This document shows, one piece after another, positions 36,674 through 45,597 of a stretch of DNA of 64,000 nucleotides. Under the pieces are notes generated by a model. That model did no database searches. It worked only from the letters and a program-made list of their open reading frames with translations, and was not told where the DNA came from. The position numbers and the translations under genes are program-made. The first letter of the stretch is position 1. Each line of letters opens with the position of its first letter. Location of the stretch: the NCBI GenBank assembly GCA_016713035.1, contig JADJPW010000001.1:868001-932000 (forward strand), given 5' to 3'. The DNA comes from Verrucomicrobiaceae bacterium (lineage in GTDB: Bacteria; Verrucomicrobiota; Verrucomicrobiia; Verrucomicrobiales; Verrucomicrobiaceae).

Positions 36674-39475
36674 ATGCTCCTCCGCCCTATCTTCGCCTGC
36701 ATCACCCTCTCCCTGAGCCTTCAGGGAGCCCCCGAGGTCAAGCCGCAGCCAAAACCGGCTCCCACCCCCGCGAAGCCCGAACCCGCCAAGCCGACTCCGA
36801 AGCCCCTTCCCGCCCCAGAGCCGAAACCGGAGCCCAAACCCGACCCAAAGCCCGATCCAAAGCCCGAACCCAAACCGGAACCGAAACCCGAGCCCAAGCC
36901 CGAGCCCAAGCCCGAACCGAAGCCGGAGCCCAAACAGGAGTCCAAACCGGCGACACAGCCCCAAGCAGCCGCCCCTGCCCCAGCGAGCACCGCCGCCGCC
37001 GCCAGTGGTGATAACAAACCGAAGCGCAAAAGCATCAGCGATTTCACAAAGGGTTTCTCCCGTGTGGATGGCCTTTTCCGCTGCTACATGGATACGGAGC
37101 GCGGCAGCGCCTGGATGGTCGTGACGAAGGAGCAACTGGGGCGCGAATTCATCTACTTCACGCACAGTGCAGACGGCCCCGTCGAGGCAGGCCACTTCCG
37201 GGGGCGCTACGGGGATAATTACGTCTTTGTCATGCGCCGTGCCTTTGATCGCATCGAGTTCATCCAGCAAAACACCGCCCTCTATTTTGATCCACAAAAC
37301 GCCGTTTCCCGTGCCAAGCGGGCGAATATCAGCAACGCCATCCTCGCCAATGAAATGATCGCCGCAGAGGACTCGGACGCCTATCTGGTCTCCGCCAGCA
37401 GCCTCTTCCTGCGTGAGAGCCTTTCGGCCATCAAAGGCAGCAGCTCCGGCGGCGACCGGGCCGTGCTAGGCCGCTTGAATGAGACCAAATCGAAGATCCT
37501 CCGCATCCAGGGCTTCCCGAAAAACACCGCCGTGCTGGCGGAGTACGTCTTTGAAAACCCCACGCCTGCCTGGGAGGCCGATGCCGATGTGACCAATCCG
37601 CGCTACGTCTCCGTCCAGGTGCAGCACACCCTGCTCGCCATGCCCGAGGATGATGGATTCAAGCCCCGCTTTGATGATCCGCGCATCGGCTTCTTCATGA
37701 CACAGGTCACCGACATGACCAGCACCGATGTGGCCCCCTGGCGTGACATCATCCACCGCTGGCGCCTGGTGAAGCAGAAGCCCGGCACCGCGCTGAGTGA
37801 GCCCGTCACGCCCATCACCTTCTGGATCGAGAACACCACCCCCATCGAGTTCCGCGACACCATCCGCGCCGCCGTGCTGAAGTGGAATGAAGCCTTCGAA
37901 ACCGCCGGATTCAAAGACGCCATCGTCGTCAAACAAATGCCCGATGATGCCAAGTGGTCCGCAGACGACATCGAGCACAATGTGCTGCGCTGGACCAGCA
38001 GCGTAAAGCCCCCCTTCGGCGGCTATGGCCCCAGCTTCACCAATCCCCGCACCGGCGAGATCCTCGGCGCCGATGTGATGCTCGAATACAGCTTCATCTC
38101 CAAACGCATCCTCAGTAAGAAGCTCTTCGACGACGTCGGCATGGGCAGCAGCACCACCCAGCAGGATGAGGCCCCATCCGCCCTCACCGCCGCCATGCGT
38201 GCGGATCCACATACATGCCAGGCCTGCGGCTGTGCACGGCAGGGCCTACTCCTCGGCAGCACCATGCTCCGCATGCAGAAAAGTGACCGCCTGGAGATGA
38301 ATCGCCTGCTCAAAGAAGGCCTCTACTACCTCGCCCTCCATGAAGTCGGCCACACACTCGGCCTGAACCACAACTTCCGCGCCAGCCAGCTCCACAGCCC
38401 CACCGACATCCATAACCTCCAGCTCACCGAGAAAGTCGGCCTCACAGGCTCCGTCATGGATTACCCGCCGGTCAATTTCGCCCCGAAAGGCATCAAGCAG
38501 GGCAACTACTACACCACCAAGCCCGGCCCCTACGACCACTGGGCCATCCAGTACGGCTACAGCGAGTCCTTGGAAGACCCCATCGAAGAACAAAAGCGCC
38601 TCGAAGCCATCGCCGCTCAGTCGCACAAACACGAGCTCGGCTTCGCCAACGACGCCGATGACATGCGCATGCCGGGCAAAGCCATCGACCCCCGCGCCAT
38701 GCTCTATGACATGAGCAACGACGTCATCACCTGGGGCGAGCAGCGCTGCGACCTCGTCCGCGGCGAGATCCAAAACATCCTCAAAGACACGGCCACCCCC
38801 GGCAAAAGCTGGCAGGAAGTCGGCGCCGCCTACTCCATCATGCTCAAGGAGCTCGACAGCACCCTCGCCGCCATGTCTCGCTACGTCGGCGGCGTCTATG
38901 TCGAGCGTGCCCTCCAGGGCCAGGCCGCAGGCACCACCCCCTACACCCCCGTCGAGGCAGAGCGCCAGCGCCGCGCCCTCGCCGCCCTCGCGAAGCACGC
39001 CTTCGCCCCAGAGGCCCTCACCGCACCCGCCGCACTCTACGCCCACCTCCAGCAGCAGCGCCGTGGTTTCGGGCACATGGAGGATGGCGAGGACCCAAAG
39101 GCCCTCAGCCTCATCTTCCGCACCCAGCGCAGCCTCCTCGATCACCTCCTCCACCCCAATACCCTCCAGCGCATCCAGGACAGCTCCCTCTACGGCAATC
39201 AAGTCAGCCTCGACGAAGTCCTCACCACCCTCACCAAGGCCATCTTCACCGGCGATGATCCCGCGAAGCCCATCAGCCTCGCACGCCAAAACATCCAGCT
39301 CGATTACCTCAACCGCCTCCTCACCATCGCCCACAGCGGCATCTACTTCCACGCCACCCAGAGCAGCGCCCTCCTCCAAATCGAGACCATCCGGGGCATG
39401 AACTTCCCCTCCACACCCGCCCATCAGCTCGCCATCAAATACCGCATCCGCCGTGCGCTCGATGAGACGAAGTAA
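36674..39475 (+). CDS. Secreted zinc metalloprotease (DUF5117/DUF4953-type) with KPEP repeat
   Basis: A 933-residue protein. From ATG 36674 (MLLRPIFACITLSLSLQGA) there is a signal peptide; an ATG 21 codons upstream is possible but gives a poor signal sequence. Residues 20-115 form a Lys-Pro-Glu-Pro-type repeat, a rigid extended linker. The catalytic domain contains LALHEVGHTLGLNHNF, the HExxHxxGxxH metzincin motif, and a downstream SVMDYPPVNF Met-turn. PHTCQACGC may be a disulphide loop. It is similar to the DUF5117-DUF4953 metalloproteases common in Bacteroidota and Verrucomicrobiota; substrates are unknown. The divergent HD gene starts 142 bp upstream. Confidence 0.85.
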   Translation: MLLRPIFACITLSLSLQGAPEVKPQPKPAPTPAKPEPAKPTPKPLPAPEPKPEPKPDPKPDPKPEPKPEPKPEPKPEPKPEPKPEPKQESKPATQPQAAAPAPASTAAAASGDNKPKRKSISDFTKGFSRVDGLFRCYMDTERGSAWMVVTKEQLGREFIYFTHSADGPVEAGHFRGRYGDNYVFVMRRAFDRIEFIQQNTALYFDPQNAVSRAKRANISNAILANEMIAAEDSDAYLVSASSLFLRESLSAIKGSSSGGDRAVLGRLNETKSKILRIQGFPKNTAVLAEYVFENPTPAWEADADVTNPRYVSVQVQHTLLAMPEDDGFKPRFDDPRIGFFMTQVTDMTSTDVAPWRDIIHRWRLVKQKPGTALSEPVTPITFWIENTTPIEFRDTIRAAVLKWNEAFETAGFKDAIVVKQMPDDAKWSADDIEHNVLRWTSSVKPPFGGYGPSFTNPRTGEILGADVMLEYSFISKRILSKKLFDDVGMGSSTTQQDEAPSALTAAMRADPHTCQACGCARQGLLLGSTMLRMQKSDRLEMNRLLKEGLYYLALHEVGHTLGLNHNFRASQLHSPTDIHNLQLTEKVGLTGSVMDYPPVNFAPKGIKQGNYYTTKPGPYDHWAIQYGYSESLEDPIEEQKRLEAIAAQSHKHELGFANDADDMRMPGKAIDPRAMLYDMSNDVITWGEQRCDLVRGEIQNILKDTATPGKSWQEVGAAYSIMLKELDSTLAAMSRYVGGVYVERALQGQAAGTTPYTPVEAERQRRALAALAKHAFAPEALTAPAALYAHLQQQRRGFGHMEDGEDPKALSLIFRTQRSLLDHLLHPNTLQRIQDSSLYGNQVSLDEVLTTLTKAIFTGDDPAKPISLARQNIQLDYLNRLLTIAHSGIYFHATQSSALLQIETIRGMNFPSTPAHQLAIKYRIRRALDETK

Positions 39476-39495
39476 GCGTGCCCCCCTGCCCCGCC

Positions 39496-40740
39496 ATGCT
39501 CTCCCCCTATCACATTCTCTATGTCGATGACGAGGAAAAGGCCCTGCACTACTTCCGGGAGATCTTCTGCGACGAATACACCATCCACATCGCCAACAAC
39601 GCCCTCGATGGATACAAAATCCTCGAGGCCTACGGCCCCCAGATCGGTCTCCTCATCACCGACCAGCGCATGCCCGGCGCCAGCGGCGTCGAGCTCCTCG
39701 AACAGGCCCGCAAGCTCAGCCCCAATGCCGTCCGCATCCTCGTCACCGCCTACACCGACTACCAGGCCGCCGTCGATGCCGTCAATGACGGCCGCGTCTT
39801 CCGCTACCTGCACAAGCCCTGGGACCCAGAGGAGCTCAGCCTCGTCCTCCGCCACGCCCTCGACTACTACACCGTGCTCGTCGAGCGTGAGCGCCTCCTC
39901 ACCGAAAAAGCCGACACCGTCCGCCACATGCTCGCCGCAGACCGCGTCAGCGGCCTAGGCATCCTCGCCGAAGGGCTCAATCACCACCTCCGCAACGCCC
40001 TCACCGTCGTCCGCGCCTTCATCGACCTCGCCCCCATGAAGCTCATGGAGGAAAACGGCGGCGCCGCCCCCAAGGACAGCTCCTTCTGGCTCGACATCCA
40101 AAGCCAAGCCGCCTCCCAGATCGAGCGCATCCAGACCCTCCTCTCCCGCGTCGCAGATGCCTCCCAGTCCCGCAAACTCGTCCGCGCCGATGAAATCACC
40201 CTCCACGGCGTCATCGACGAGATGCTCAACGTCTTCGGCCCCCAGCTCCAGCAAAAGCACCTCCACGTCGATATCGAGATCGACCCGAACTTCCCGCCCC
40301 TCATCGTCCACGGCGGACGCTTCCGCCAGATGTGGCGCCTCCTCTTCATGGAGGAGCTCACCCACCTCACCGAAGGCGACAGCATCCAGATCAGCGCCAC
40401 CACCGAGCGGGACAACGCAGGCCGCGCCCACGCCGTCATCTACCTCCGCGACACCGGAGCCATGAGCACCCACGACCGCGCCGCGAACCTCTTTGACCCC
40501 TTCTACACCCGCAGTCGCCGTCCCGACGACTTCGGCGTCAACATGATGGCCGTCTATGTCACCATGCACCTCCACGGCGGCGGCGCAGAAGCCTCCACCC
40601 TCCAGCCCCGAGGCCTCGAAATCCGCCTCCGCATGCCCCTCGACCCCACCGCCACCGCCGCCGAAGAAGACGAATTCTTCCGCAAAGCCCTCCGCCACGA
40701 AAAGCGCTGGAAAGAACGCGAAGAAGTCACCTTCGAGTAA
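39496..40740 (+). CDS. Response-regulator receiver fused to degenerate histidine kinase core
   Basis: A 414-residue protein. The N-terminal receiver domain (residues 1-125) has YVDDEE, phosphoacceptor Asp56 in LLITDQRMPG, a TAYTDY segment and KPWDPEEL, in the style of HD-GYP/RpfG-type receivers. A coiled-coil linker leads to GILAEGLNHHLRNALTVVRAFI, a HisKA-like H-box, then an ATPase-like domain with YLRDTGAM and FDPFYTRSRRPDDFGVNMMAVY; the N-box Asn and G-boxes are poorly kept. No output DNA-binding domain is seen. It may be a phosphorelay component or a catalytically weak kinase. A GTG at 39478 is an alternative start; ATG 39496 matches the receiver fold better. Confidence 0.8.
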   Translation: MLSPYHILYVDDEEKALHYFREIFCDEYTIHIANNALDGYKILEAYGPQIGLLITDQRMPGASGVELLEQARKLSPNAVRILVTAYTDYQAAVDAVNDGRVFRYLHKPWDPEELSLVLRHALDYYTVLVERERLLTEKADTVRHMLAADRVSGLGILAEGLNHHLRNALTVVRAFIDLAPMKLMEENGGAAPKDSSFWLDIQSQAASQIERIQTLLSRVADASQSRKLVRADEITLHGVIDEMLNVFGPQLQQKHLHVDIEIDPNFPPLIVHGGRFRQMWRLLFMEELTHLTEGDSIQISATTERDNAGRAHAVIYLRDTGAMSTHDRAANLFDPFYTRSRRPDDFGVNMMAVYVTMHLHGGGAEASTLQPRGLEIRLRMPLDPTATAAEEDEFFRKALRHEKRWKEREEVTFE

Positions 40741-40818
40741 GCACCTCTAGAGCATTTTAAATAATAATGTAGAATAGTGTCAGAGTGGTGCTATTGGAAA
40801 GCATGGCCACTCTCTCCC

Positions 40819-40842
40819 TAGACCCAATGCCGCTAAGCAAAA
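40819..40842 (+). repeat. Left terminal inverted repeat of IS4-like element
   Basis: 24 bp beginning TAGACCCAATGCCGC. An exact reverse complement is at 43479-43502. Confidence 0.92.
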
Positions 40843-42257
40843 AAGCGAAGAGGAGCGTAAAGAGTGCTGTACAACTGAGTAGCTGAGTCAACTAGCGGTA
40901 GATGGTAAAGCCATCCAGCCCACCGCGATACGAACATCATCTCTCTGCACGCATCCGCAAAAACTCGGCGTCGAGCAGTTGCCCGAGGAACTGCGGGCAG
41001 AGCCAACGCACCAAGGGCCGCGACGCAAACTTCTCGGTTGGCAACTCATCGCCGGCATGGTCGCCCAAAGTCTGCACGCTTGCGGCAGCCTACAGCAGAT
41101 CATCGGTCGTTATTTTGCTGTGCGCATCAGCTCCGCGGCGCTAAGCCAGCGTCGTTTGAAGATATCCACCCAAGCTTTCGATGCCTGCATGCGCCACTCC
41201 CTGGTGCCGCTAGCCTGTGAGCAGCGGCATCCAGCGTGTTTTTTCGCCGGGCTGCGCTTGGTCGGCATCGACGGTGGGCAGTGGAACCTGCTTAACACCG
41301 TGCAGATCAACGCCCAAGTGCCCAAAAGCCGCAGTCGTCGTGCGCAGGCAGCCTTTGCCAAGCTCTCCATGAGCACGCTGGTCGAGTCCGGCACCCATGC
41401 ACCGCTGGCCGTATCGATGTCACTGGGTGCGCTCAATGAGAAATCGCTGGCCGATCCGTTGCTCGCCGCGCTACCAGCTCGCAGCCTGCTCATCGCCGAC
41501 CGCTATTACGGGCAGGCTCCGATGCTCAAAGAACTGCAAAAACATTCGCAGCGCACGCAGAGTCACTTTTTGGTCCGCGTGCGGCAAAAGCTCTCCGTGC
41601 GAGTGCAAAGCGTGCATGCCGATGGCAGTGCGGAGGTGGTGGTGAGTCTGCGCGAGCGTGAGAGCCCATGCGCAGACTCGTCAACAACAGCTCCGTCCAA
41701 AGCTGACGAGAAGCAGACACCCGAGGCGAACAAAGCGCGGGGCCGCCCGCGCAAACATCCGCCGATGCGCCAGAGCGAGTTGCCAGTGCGCGAGATCGTG
41801 GGGCGAGTGCGCAACGCCGCTGGAGAGTGGGTGAAGGTGCGGCTGTGGACGAGCCTGAGCGTGCAGCAGGGCAGTGCGCGTGAGTTGTTGGCGTTGTATG
41901 CGAAGCGCTGGGAACAGGAAGTCTTTTACAAAGAACTCAAGCTCGTGCTTCACGGAGGGCATTTGCTCAGCGCACAACGCACCGAGACAGCACAGCAAGA
42001 ACTCGCCGCGCTCCTCATCGCCAGCTCACTGGTGGCGGAGGAGCGACTAGCCTGCGCACAGAGCAGTGAGGATGAAGAAGTCCGGCAGGCAGGAGTGCTG
42101 CGCATCAGCATGAGCCACTGTTTGGAGCACACCGTAGCGCTGCTACTGGTGCTGGAGGCAGCGCAGGGCCTCATGGACGAGGCGGCACAAGGAGTGCTGG
42201 TGCGCCGAGTGCGAGAGCAAATCGCCCAAGCCGCGTTGCCAGCGCGACGAAGACGTA

Positions 42258-42283
42258 GACCGGTTCTCAAAAAGAATGTCATA
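42258..42283 (+). repeat. Left terminal inverted repeat of IS630 element
   Basis: 26 bp beginning GACCGGTTCTCAAAAAG, preceded by TA at 42256-42257. The reverse complement is at 43357-43382. Confidence 0.93.
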
Positions 42284-42326
42284 TTGAGGCTGTACTTTTT
42301 AGAATTGCGGTAATTAATAGGCGGCG

Positions 42327-43361
42327 GTGGCCCGCCCGTGCATCACACTCAATCTCGAAAACGCGACCTTGGAAGAGGTCGGCGTGGCGATGGATTGCTC
42401 ACCCACGAAGAAGGGCTTTCGTCGGCTTCAAGCGCTGCGCTGGCTTTATGAAGGCAAGAGCCGCGAGCAAGTCGCTGACCTCTCAGGCTTCAGCCTGCGG
42501 CAGGTTTTGCGCTTCATCCAAGCCTTCAATCTCGCCGGCCTTGATGGTCTCATTCCTGGACGCAGCAGCGGGCGTCGCCGCATCCTGCCCAAGGAACAGG
42601 TGAGCGATAAAATCCTACCTCTCATCGAAGATCCCTCACTGGCCGGACAAAGCCACTGGACCGCGGTGAAATTGCACGGCTGGATCAAGCAGAACCTGCA
42701 AACCCAGCTCGGCTACAGCACCACCGTGCGCTATCTCCACGAGCACGACTACCGCATCAAGGTTCCGCGCCCTTGGCCGCTCAATCAGGATGAGGACAAG
42801 CGCCAAGCCTTCTGCGAAAAGCTCCAGAACTGGGTGGCCGATCCGAACGTCGACCTGTGGTTCAGCGACGAAAGCGGCTTTGAAGGCGATCCGCGCCCGC
42901 GCCGCACCTGGACCAAGATCGGCAAGGTGCGCCACTCCCCGTATCTCGGTGAGCACATCCGCTACAATGTGTTTGGTGCCGTGCGGCCCAAAGATGGAAG
43001 GCTCGGCGCACTGCTCTTCAACCTATGCGACAGCGTCACTTTTCAGGTGTTCCTCGACACTCTGGCCGAAGAGAATCCGCGCGTAGAAGGACGCCGCGCT
43101 ATCCTGGTGCTCGACAACGCCTCATGGCACAAGACCAAGAGCCTCAACTGGCATCACTTCGAGCCGGAGTATCTGCCGCCACGCTCGCCAGACCTCAACG
43201 CTATTGAGCGGTTGTGGCTGCGCATGAAAGCCGACTGGTTCAACGGCTGGATCGCCAAGACTTCCGAGCAACTTCAGGACCGTATCATCGAGTCCCTACG
43301 CTCTTTGTTCGACCAGCCCTCCATCCTTCAGTCCCAGTGCCGCCCAAAGACGCGTTTATGA
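42327..43361 (+). CDS. IS630-family transposase
   Basis: A 344-residue protein from GTG 42327. The N-terminal half is a paired helix-turn-helix region (RLQALRWLYEGKSREQVADLSGFSLRQVLRFI, then GLDGLIPGRSSGRR). The catalytic DDE core shows LWFSDESGFEGDP (Asp), AILVLDNASWHKTKSLN (Asp) and EYLPPRSPDLNAIERLWLRMK (Glu), the IS630 signature. The stop codon lies in the right inverted repeat. The frame is complete without breaks. The product cuts and pastes the element into TA sites. Confidence 0.93.
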   Translation: MARPCITLNLENATLEEVGVAMDCSPTKKGFRRLQALRWLYEGKSREQVADLSGFSLRQVLRFIQAFNLAGLDGLIPGRSSGRRRILPKEQVSDKILPLIEDPSLAGQSHWTAVKLHGWIKQNLQTQLGYSTTVRYLHEHDYRIKVPRPWPLNQDEDKRQAFCEKLQNWVADPNVDLWFSDESGFEGDPRPRRTWTKIGKVRHSPYLGEHIRYNVFGAVRPKDGRLGALLFNLCDSVTFQVFLDTLAEENPRVEGRRAILVLDNASWHKTKSLNWHHFEPEYLPPRSPDLNAIERLWLRMKADWFNGWIAKTSEQLQDRIIESLRSLFDQPSILQSQCRPKTRL

Positions 43362-43382
43362 CATTCTTTTTGAGAACCGGTC
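43357..43382 (-). repeat. Right terminal inverted repeat of IS630 element
   Basis: 26 bp, reverse complement of 42258-42283, followed by TA at 43383-43384. Confidence 0.93.
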
Positions 43383-43478
43383 TAGTTGCCAGCGCAAGGT
43401 GCGACAGCCCGTGAGCAAATGGCCACGCCTGCTCTCGACCTCTTCTCTCCAAGCCAGCGACGATCTCATCATCGACCC

Positions 43479-43502
43479 TTTTGCTTAGCGGCATTGGGTC
43501 TA
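43479..43502 (-). repeat. Right terminal inverted repeat of IS4-like element
   Basis: 24 bp, exact reverse complement of 40819-40842. It contains the stop codon (43485-43487) of the restored IS4 transposase. Confidence 0.92.
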
Positions 43503-43957
43503 AGTATGGTTTCTGGCCTCAATTCGATATGAACGTCGTTTCGAGCCGCATCGACGAATATCTCGTCATGCGCCCAGCGACACCTCGACAATATTTCCGT
43601 AGGCTTGAACTGCTCAATGCACTCTATCTGGACCTGAATTGTCTTCAGGGCTTTTCCATTCTCGACCGTCACTTCTCCATCATCACTTCCCAACCGTGGT
43701 ATCCCGCTCGGAATGCTACTTGGGCGGAGATCAAACAATGGATGGCGCAGCGTGGGTTCATTCCCGTGCGTAGCGACATCTATGAAGATCCCACTCGCTG
43801 GTATCACCCCGAGCAGAATTTAGCGCTCTTTGATGTCGGTGAGAGCAACATGATCTCCAGCGACGGCGAACTCGTCCCCATCGACATCATTCCCATGCAG
43901 CCAGAAGGGCCGCTGCTGGACTTTTTGACGGACTTCGCCGAAAAACACGCCGCATGA
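43503..43957 (+). pseudogene. 5'-truncated gene, C-terminal part of a polyvalent-kinase-like protein
   Basis: The frame is open through the IS end, and the first IS-free residues are KYGFWPQFDMNVV. It continues with PRQYFRRLELLNALY, FSIITSQPWYPARNATWAEIKQWMAQRGF and LALFDVGESNMISSDGELVPIDIIP. The last block, an Asp near an Asn followed by a GELVPID segment, resembles the C-terminal lobe of 'putative polyvalent protein kinase' proteins found in mobile DNA; this is a memory-based resemblance. The N-terminal lobe is missing. A possible original start, ATGGCCACTCTCTCC, lies just left of the IS at 40804-40818. An internal ATG at 43530 could still give a short product. The next gene overlaps by 4 nt. 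Confidence 0.5.
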
Positions 43958-44235
43958 CCTCCGCAGAACTTATCGCCCTCACTGATCCCAGTGCACTCTC
44001 GCCAGAGACGCAGACTCTCTGGCAGATCAAAAACGGTGATTGGGACTCCGCGCACAACATTGCCCAGGAAATCCACACCAAGCTCGGCTCCTGGCTGCAT
44101 GCACTACTCCACGTCATCGAGGGCGACCAGTGGAATGCCGACTACTGGTTCGCCAAAGCTGGGAAGCCATCTCGCGGGCCGAAGGATGTGAATGCACTCT
44201 GGGAGGAGATCGCCGCCGTCGTGCTCGCAGACTGA
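43954..44235 (+). CDS. Small conserved-looking hypothetical protein
   Basis: A 93-residue soluble protein (MTSAELIALTDPSALSPETQ at the start) with a central GDWDSAHNIAQEIHTKLGSWLHALLHVIEGDQWNADYWFAKAG. This compact His/Trp-rich helical pattern is seen in small unannotated proteins of Planctomycetota and Verrucomicrobiota (from memory, not checked). Its ATG overlaps the stop of the truncated gene as ATGA, so the two were co-translated. Function unknown. Confidence 0.7.
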   Translation: MTSAELIALTDPSALSPETQTLWQIKNGDWDSAHNIAQEIHTKLGSWLHALLHVIEGDQWNADYWFAKAGKPSRGPKDVNALWEEIAAVVLAD

Positions 44236-44296
44236 CTTCATCCGCATTCGCCCTTGCTGGCTGGATAATTCGCGGCATCGGAAGCAACTCGCATCC

Positions 44297-45558
44297 ATGG
44301 AAAAACTCATCGTACACGGCGGCACGCCGCTCAAAGGCCGCATCAACATCAGCGGCAGTAAAAACAGCTCTCTCCCCATTCTGGCCGCGACGCTGCTGAC
44401 GAAGGACACCTGCACCATTCGCCGTGTGCCCGACCTCAGTGACACGAACTACATGGTCCAGATCCTAGGCGAGCTAGGGGCTGAGGTCGAACGCGCCAGC
44501 GGCGTCGTTGTCGTGAAGGCCGAAAAAATCAAATCTGTCGCCCCCTACGACCTCGTGCGGAAAATGCGTGCCTCCATCTGCGTGCTCGGCCCGCTCACCG
44601 GCCGTTTAAAGAAGTGTACCGTCTCTTTGCCCGGTGGTTGCGTCATCGGTGACCGTCCCGTCGATCTGCATCTGAAGGGTCTGGAGGCACTCGGGGCCAA
44701 AATCACCGTCGATGGTGGCGACATTGCCGTAGATGCCAAAAAGGCTTCAAAGGTGGCCCCATGAGCCTCATGGGCAAACACGGCCCCACCGTGCTCGGCA
44801 CGGACAATGTCATGATGGCCGCCGTTCTCGCCAAAGGCACCACTATCATCGAAGGAGCCGCCGCAGAGCCGGAAGTCGAGGATTTGGCCAATTTCCTCAT
44901 CAAAATGGGTGCCAAGATCGAAGGCGCAGGCACCCACCGCATCACCATCGAAGGCGTGAAGGAGCTCCACGGTGCAGAGCACATCGTCATCCCAGACCGT
45001 ATCGAGGCCGGCACCTTCCTCGTCGCTGGGGCCATGCTCGGTGATGGCGTCACGCTAAAACGCGTCAATCCCGATCACATGCACTCCGTCACCGACGTGC
45101 TGCGCCAGTGCGGCTTCCCCCTAGAGATCACCAAAGACAGCATCACCGTGCGTCCGAACCCGAACGCGAAGGGCTTCGACATCACCACCCTGCCCTATCC
45201 CGGCTTCCCCACTGACATGCAGGCCCAGTTTTGTGCCCTCGCCTGCGTCATCAATGACACCAGCACCATCACCGAGACCATCTTCCCCCAGCGCTTCATG
45301 CACTGCGCGGAAATGAAGCGCATGGGGGCCAATATCGACCTCCAGGGCGCCACCTCACGCATCCGTGGCGGCACCCGGCTCAAGGGGGCTCCCGTCATGG
45401 CCTCGGACCTCCGCGCCAGCGCCGCCCTCGTCCTCGCAGGCCTAGTCTCCGATGGAAAAACCGAGATCAACCGCCTCTACCACATCGACCGTGGCTACGA
45501 GCACCTGGATGACAAGCTCGCCGCCCTCGGTGCCCATGTCGAACGCGTCCGCGGTTGA
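44297..45558 (+). CDS. murA: UDP-N-acetylglucosamine 1-carboxyvinyltransferase, frame broken at 44738-44742
   Basis: Starts MEKLIVHGGTPLKGRINISG with the KN dyad in SGSKNSSLPILAA. LPGGCVIGDRPVDLHLKG holds the nucleophile at Cys115, the same number as in E. coli. The second frame carries GKHGPTVLGTDNVMMAAVLA, PDRIEAGTFLVAGAML, PYPGFPTDMQAQFCALA and SDLRASAALVLAGL. Making the five-base A run at 44738-44742 six bases long gives DAKKGFKGGPMSLMGKHG and a 420-residue protein of normal length. MurA catalyses the first committed step of peptidoglycan synthesis and is essential, so the break is almost certainly a sequence error. Confidence 0.93.
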
Positions 45559-45597
45559 AATTGACTCACCCACCTGAATTCAGGCCCCCGCCCCCCT

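Larger units (their letters stand above)
42258..43382 (+). mobile_element. IS630-family insertion sequence
   Basis: A 1125-bp element with perfect 26-bp inverted ends: GACCGGTTCTCAAAAAGAAT then GTCATA at 42258-42283, and the reverse complement at 43357-43382. It is flanked by TA on both sides (42256-42257 and 43383-43384), the target duplication expected for IS630/Tc1/mariner relatives. It contains one complete transposase gene, so it may be active. It inserted into the 3' end of the IS4 transposase gene and is therefore the younger of the two. Confidence 0.93.
40902..43487 (+). pseudogene. IS4-family DDE transposase, interrupted by IS630
   Basis: The main frame (open to 42313) has the DDE triad: GIDGGQW, IADRYYG and YKELKLVLHGGHLLS, where the last contains the IS4 YREK-like Glu. 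The C-terminus is replaced from 42258 by IS630 sequence. Removing the insert with one TA restores a tail RRRSCQRKVRQPVSKWP...DPFA ending at the TAG at 43485-43487 inside the right repeat. At the 5' end no ATG exists in the main frame; ATG 40902 (MVKPSSPPRYEHHLS) joins it if the A run at 40959-40963 is one base longer. The gene is therefore inactive in this copy. Confidence 0.82.
40819..43502. mobile_element. IS4-like insertion sequence carrying a nested IS630 element
   Basis: Perfect 24-bp terminal inverted repeats bound the element: TAGACCCAATGCCGCTAAGC followed by AAAA at 40819-40842, and its reverse complement at 43479-43502. Between them lie a broken IS4-type transposase gene and a complete IS630 element. 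Subtracting the insert and one TA gives about 1557 bp, normal for an IS4-family element. I see no target-site duplication at the outer ends, and the gene to the right is 5'-truncated, so an adjacent deletion may have followed insertion. Confidence 0.88.

Noticed and set aside
36740..36960. Possible CRISPR-like or minisatellite array
   Set aside because: The repeats are 6-nt multiples in frame encoding KPEP/KPDP units of one protein; no spacers.
38246..39424. A 392-codon minus-strand ORF opposite the metalloprotease
   Set aside because: Gly/Val/Asp-rich shadow of the GC-rich coding strand; the opposite frame has the HExxH motif and signal peptide.
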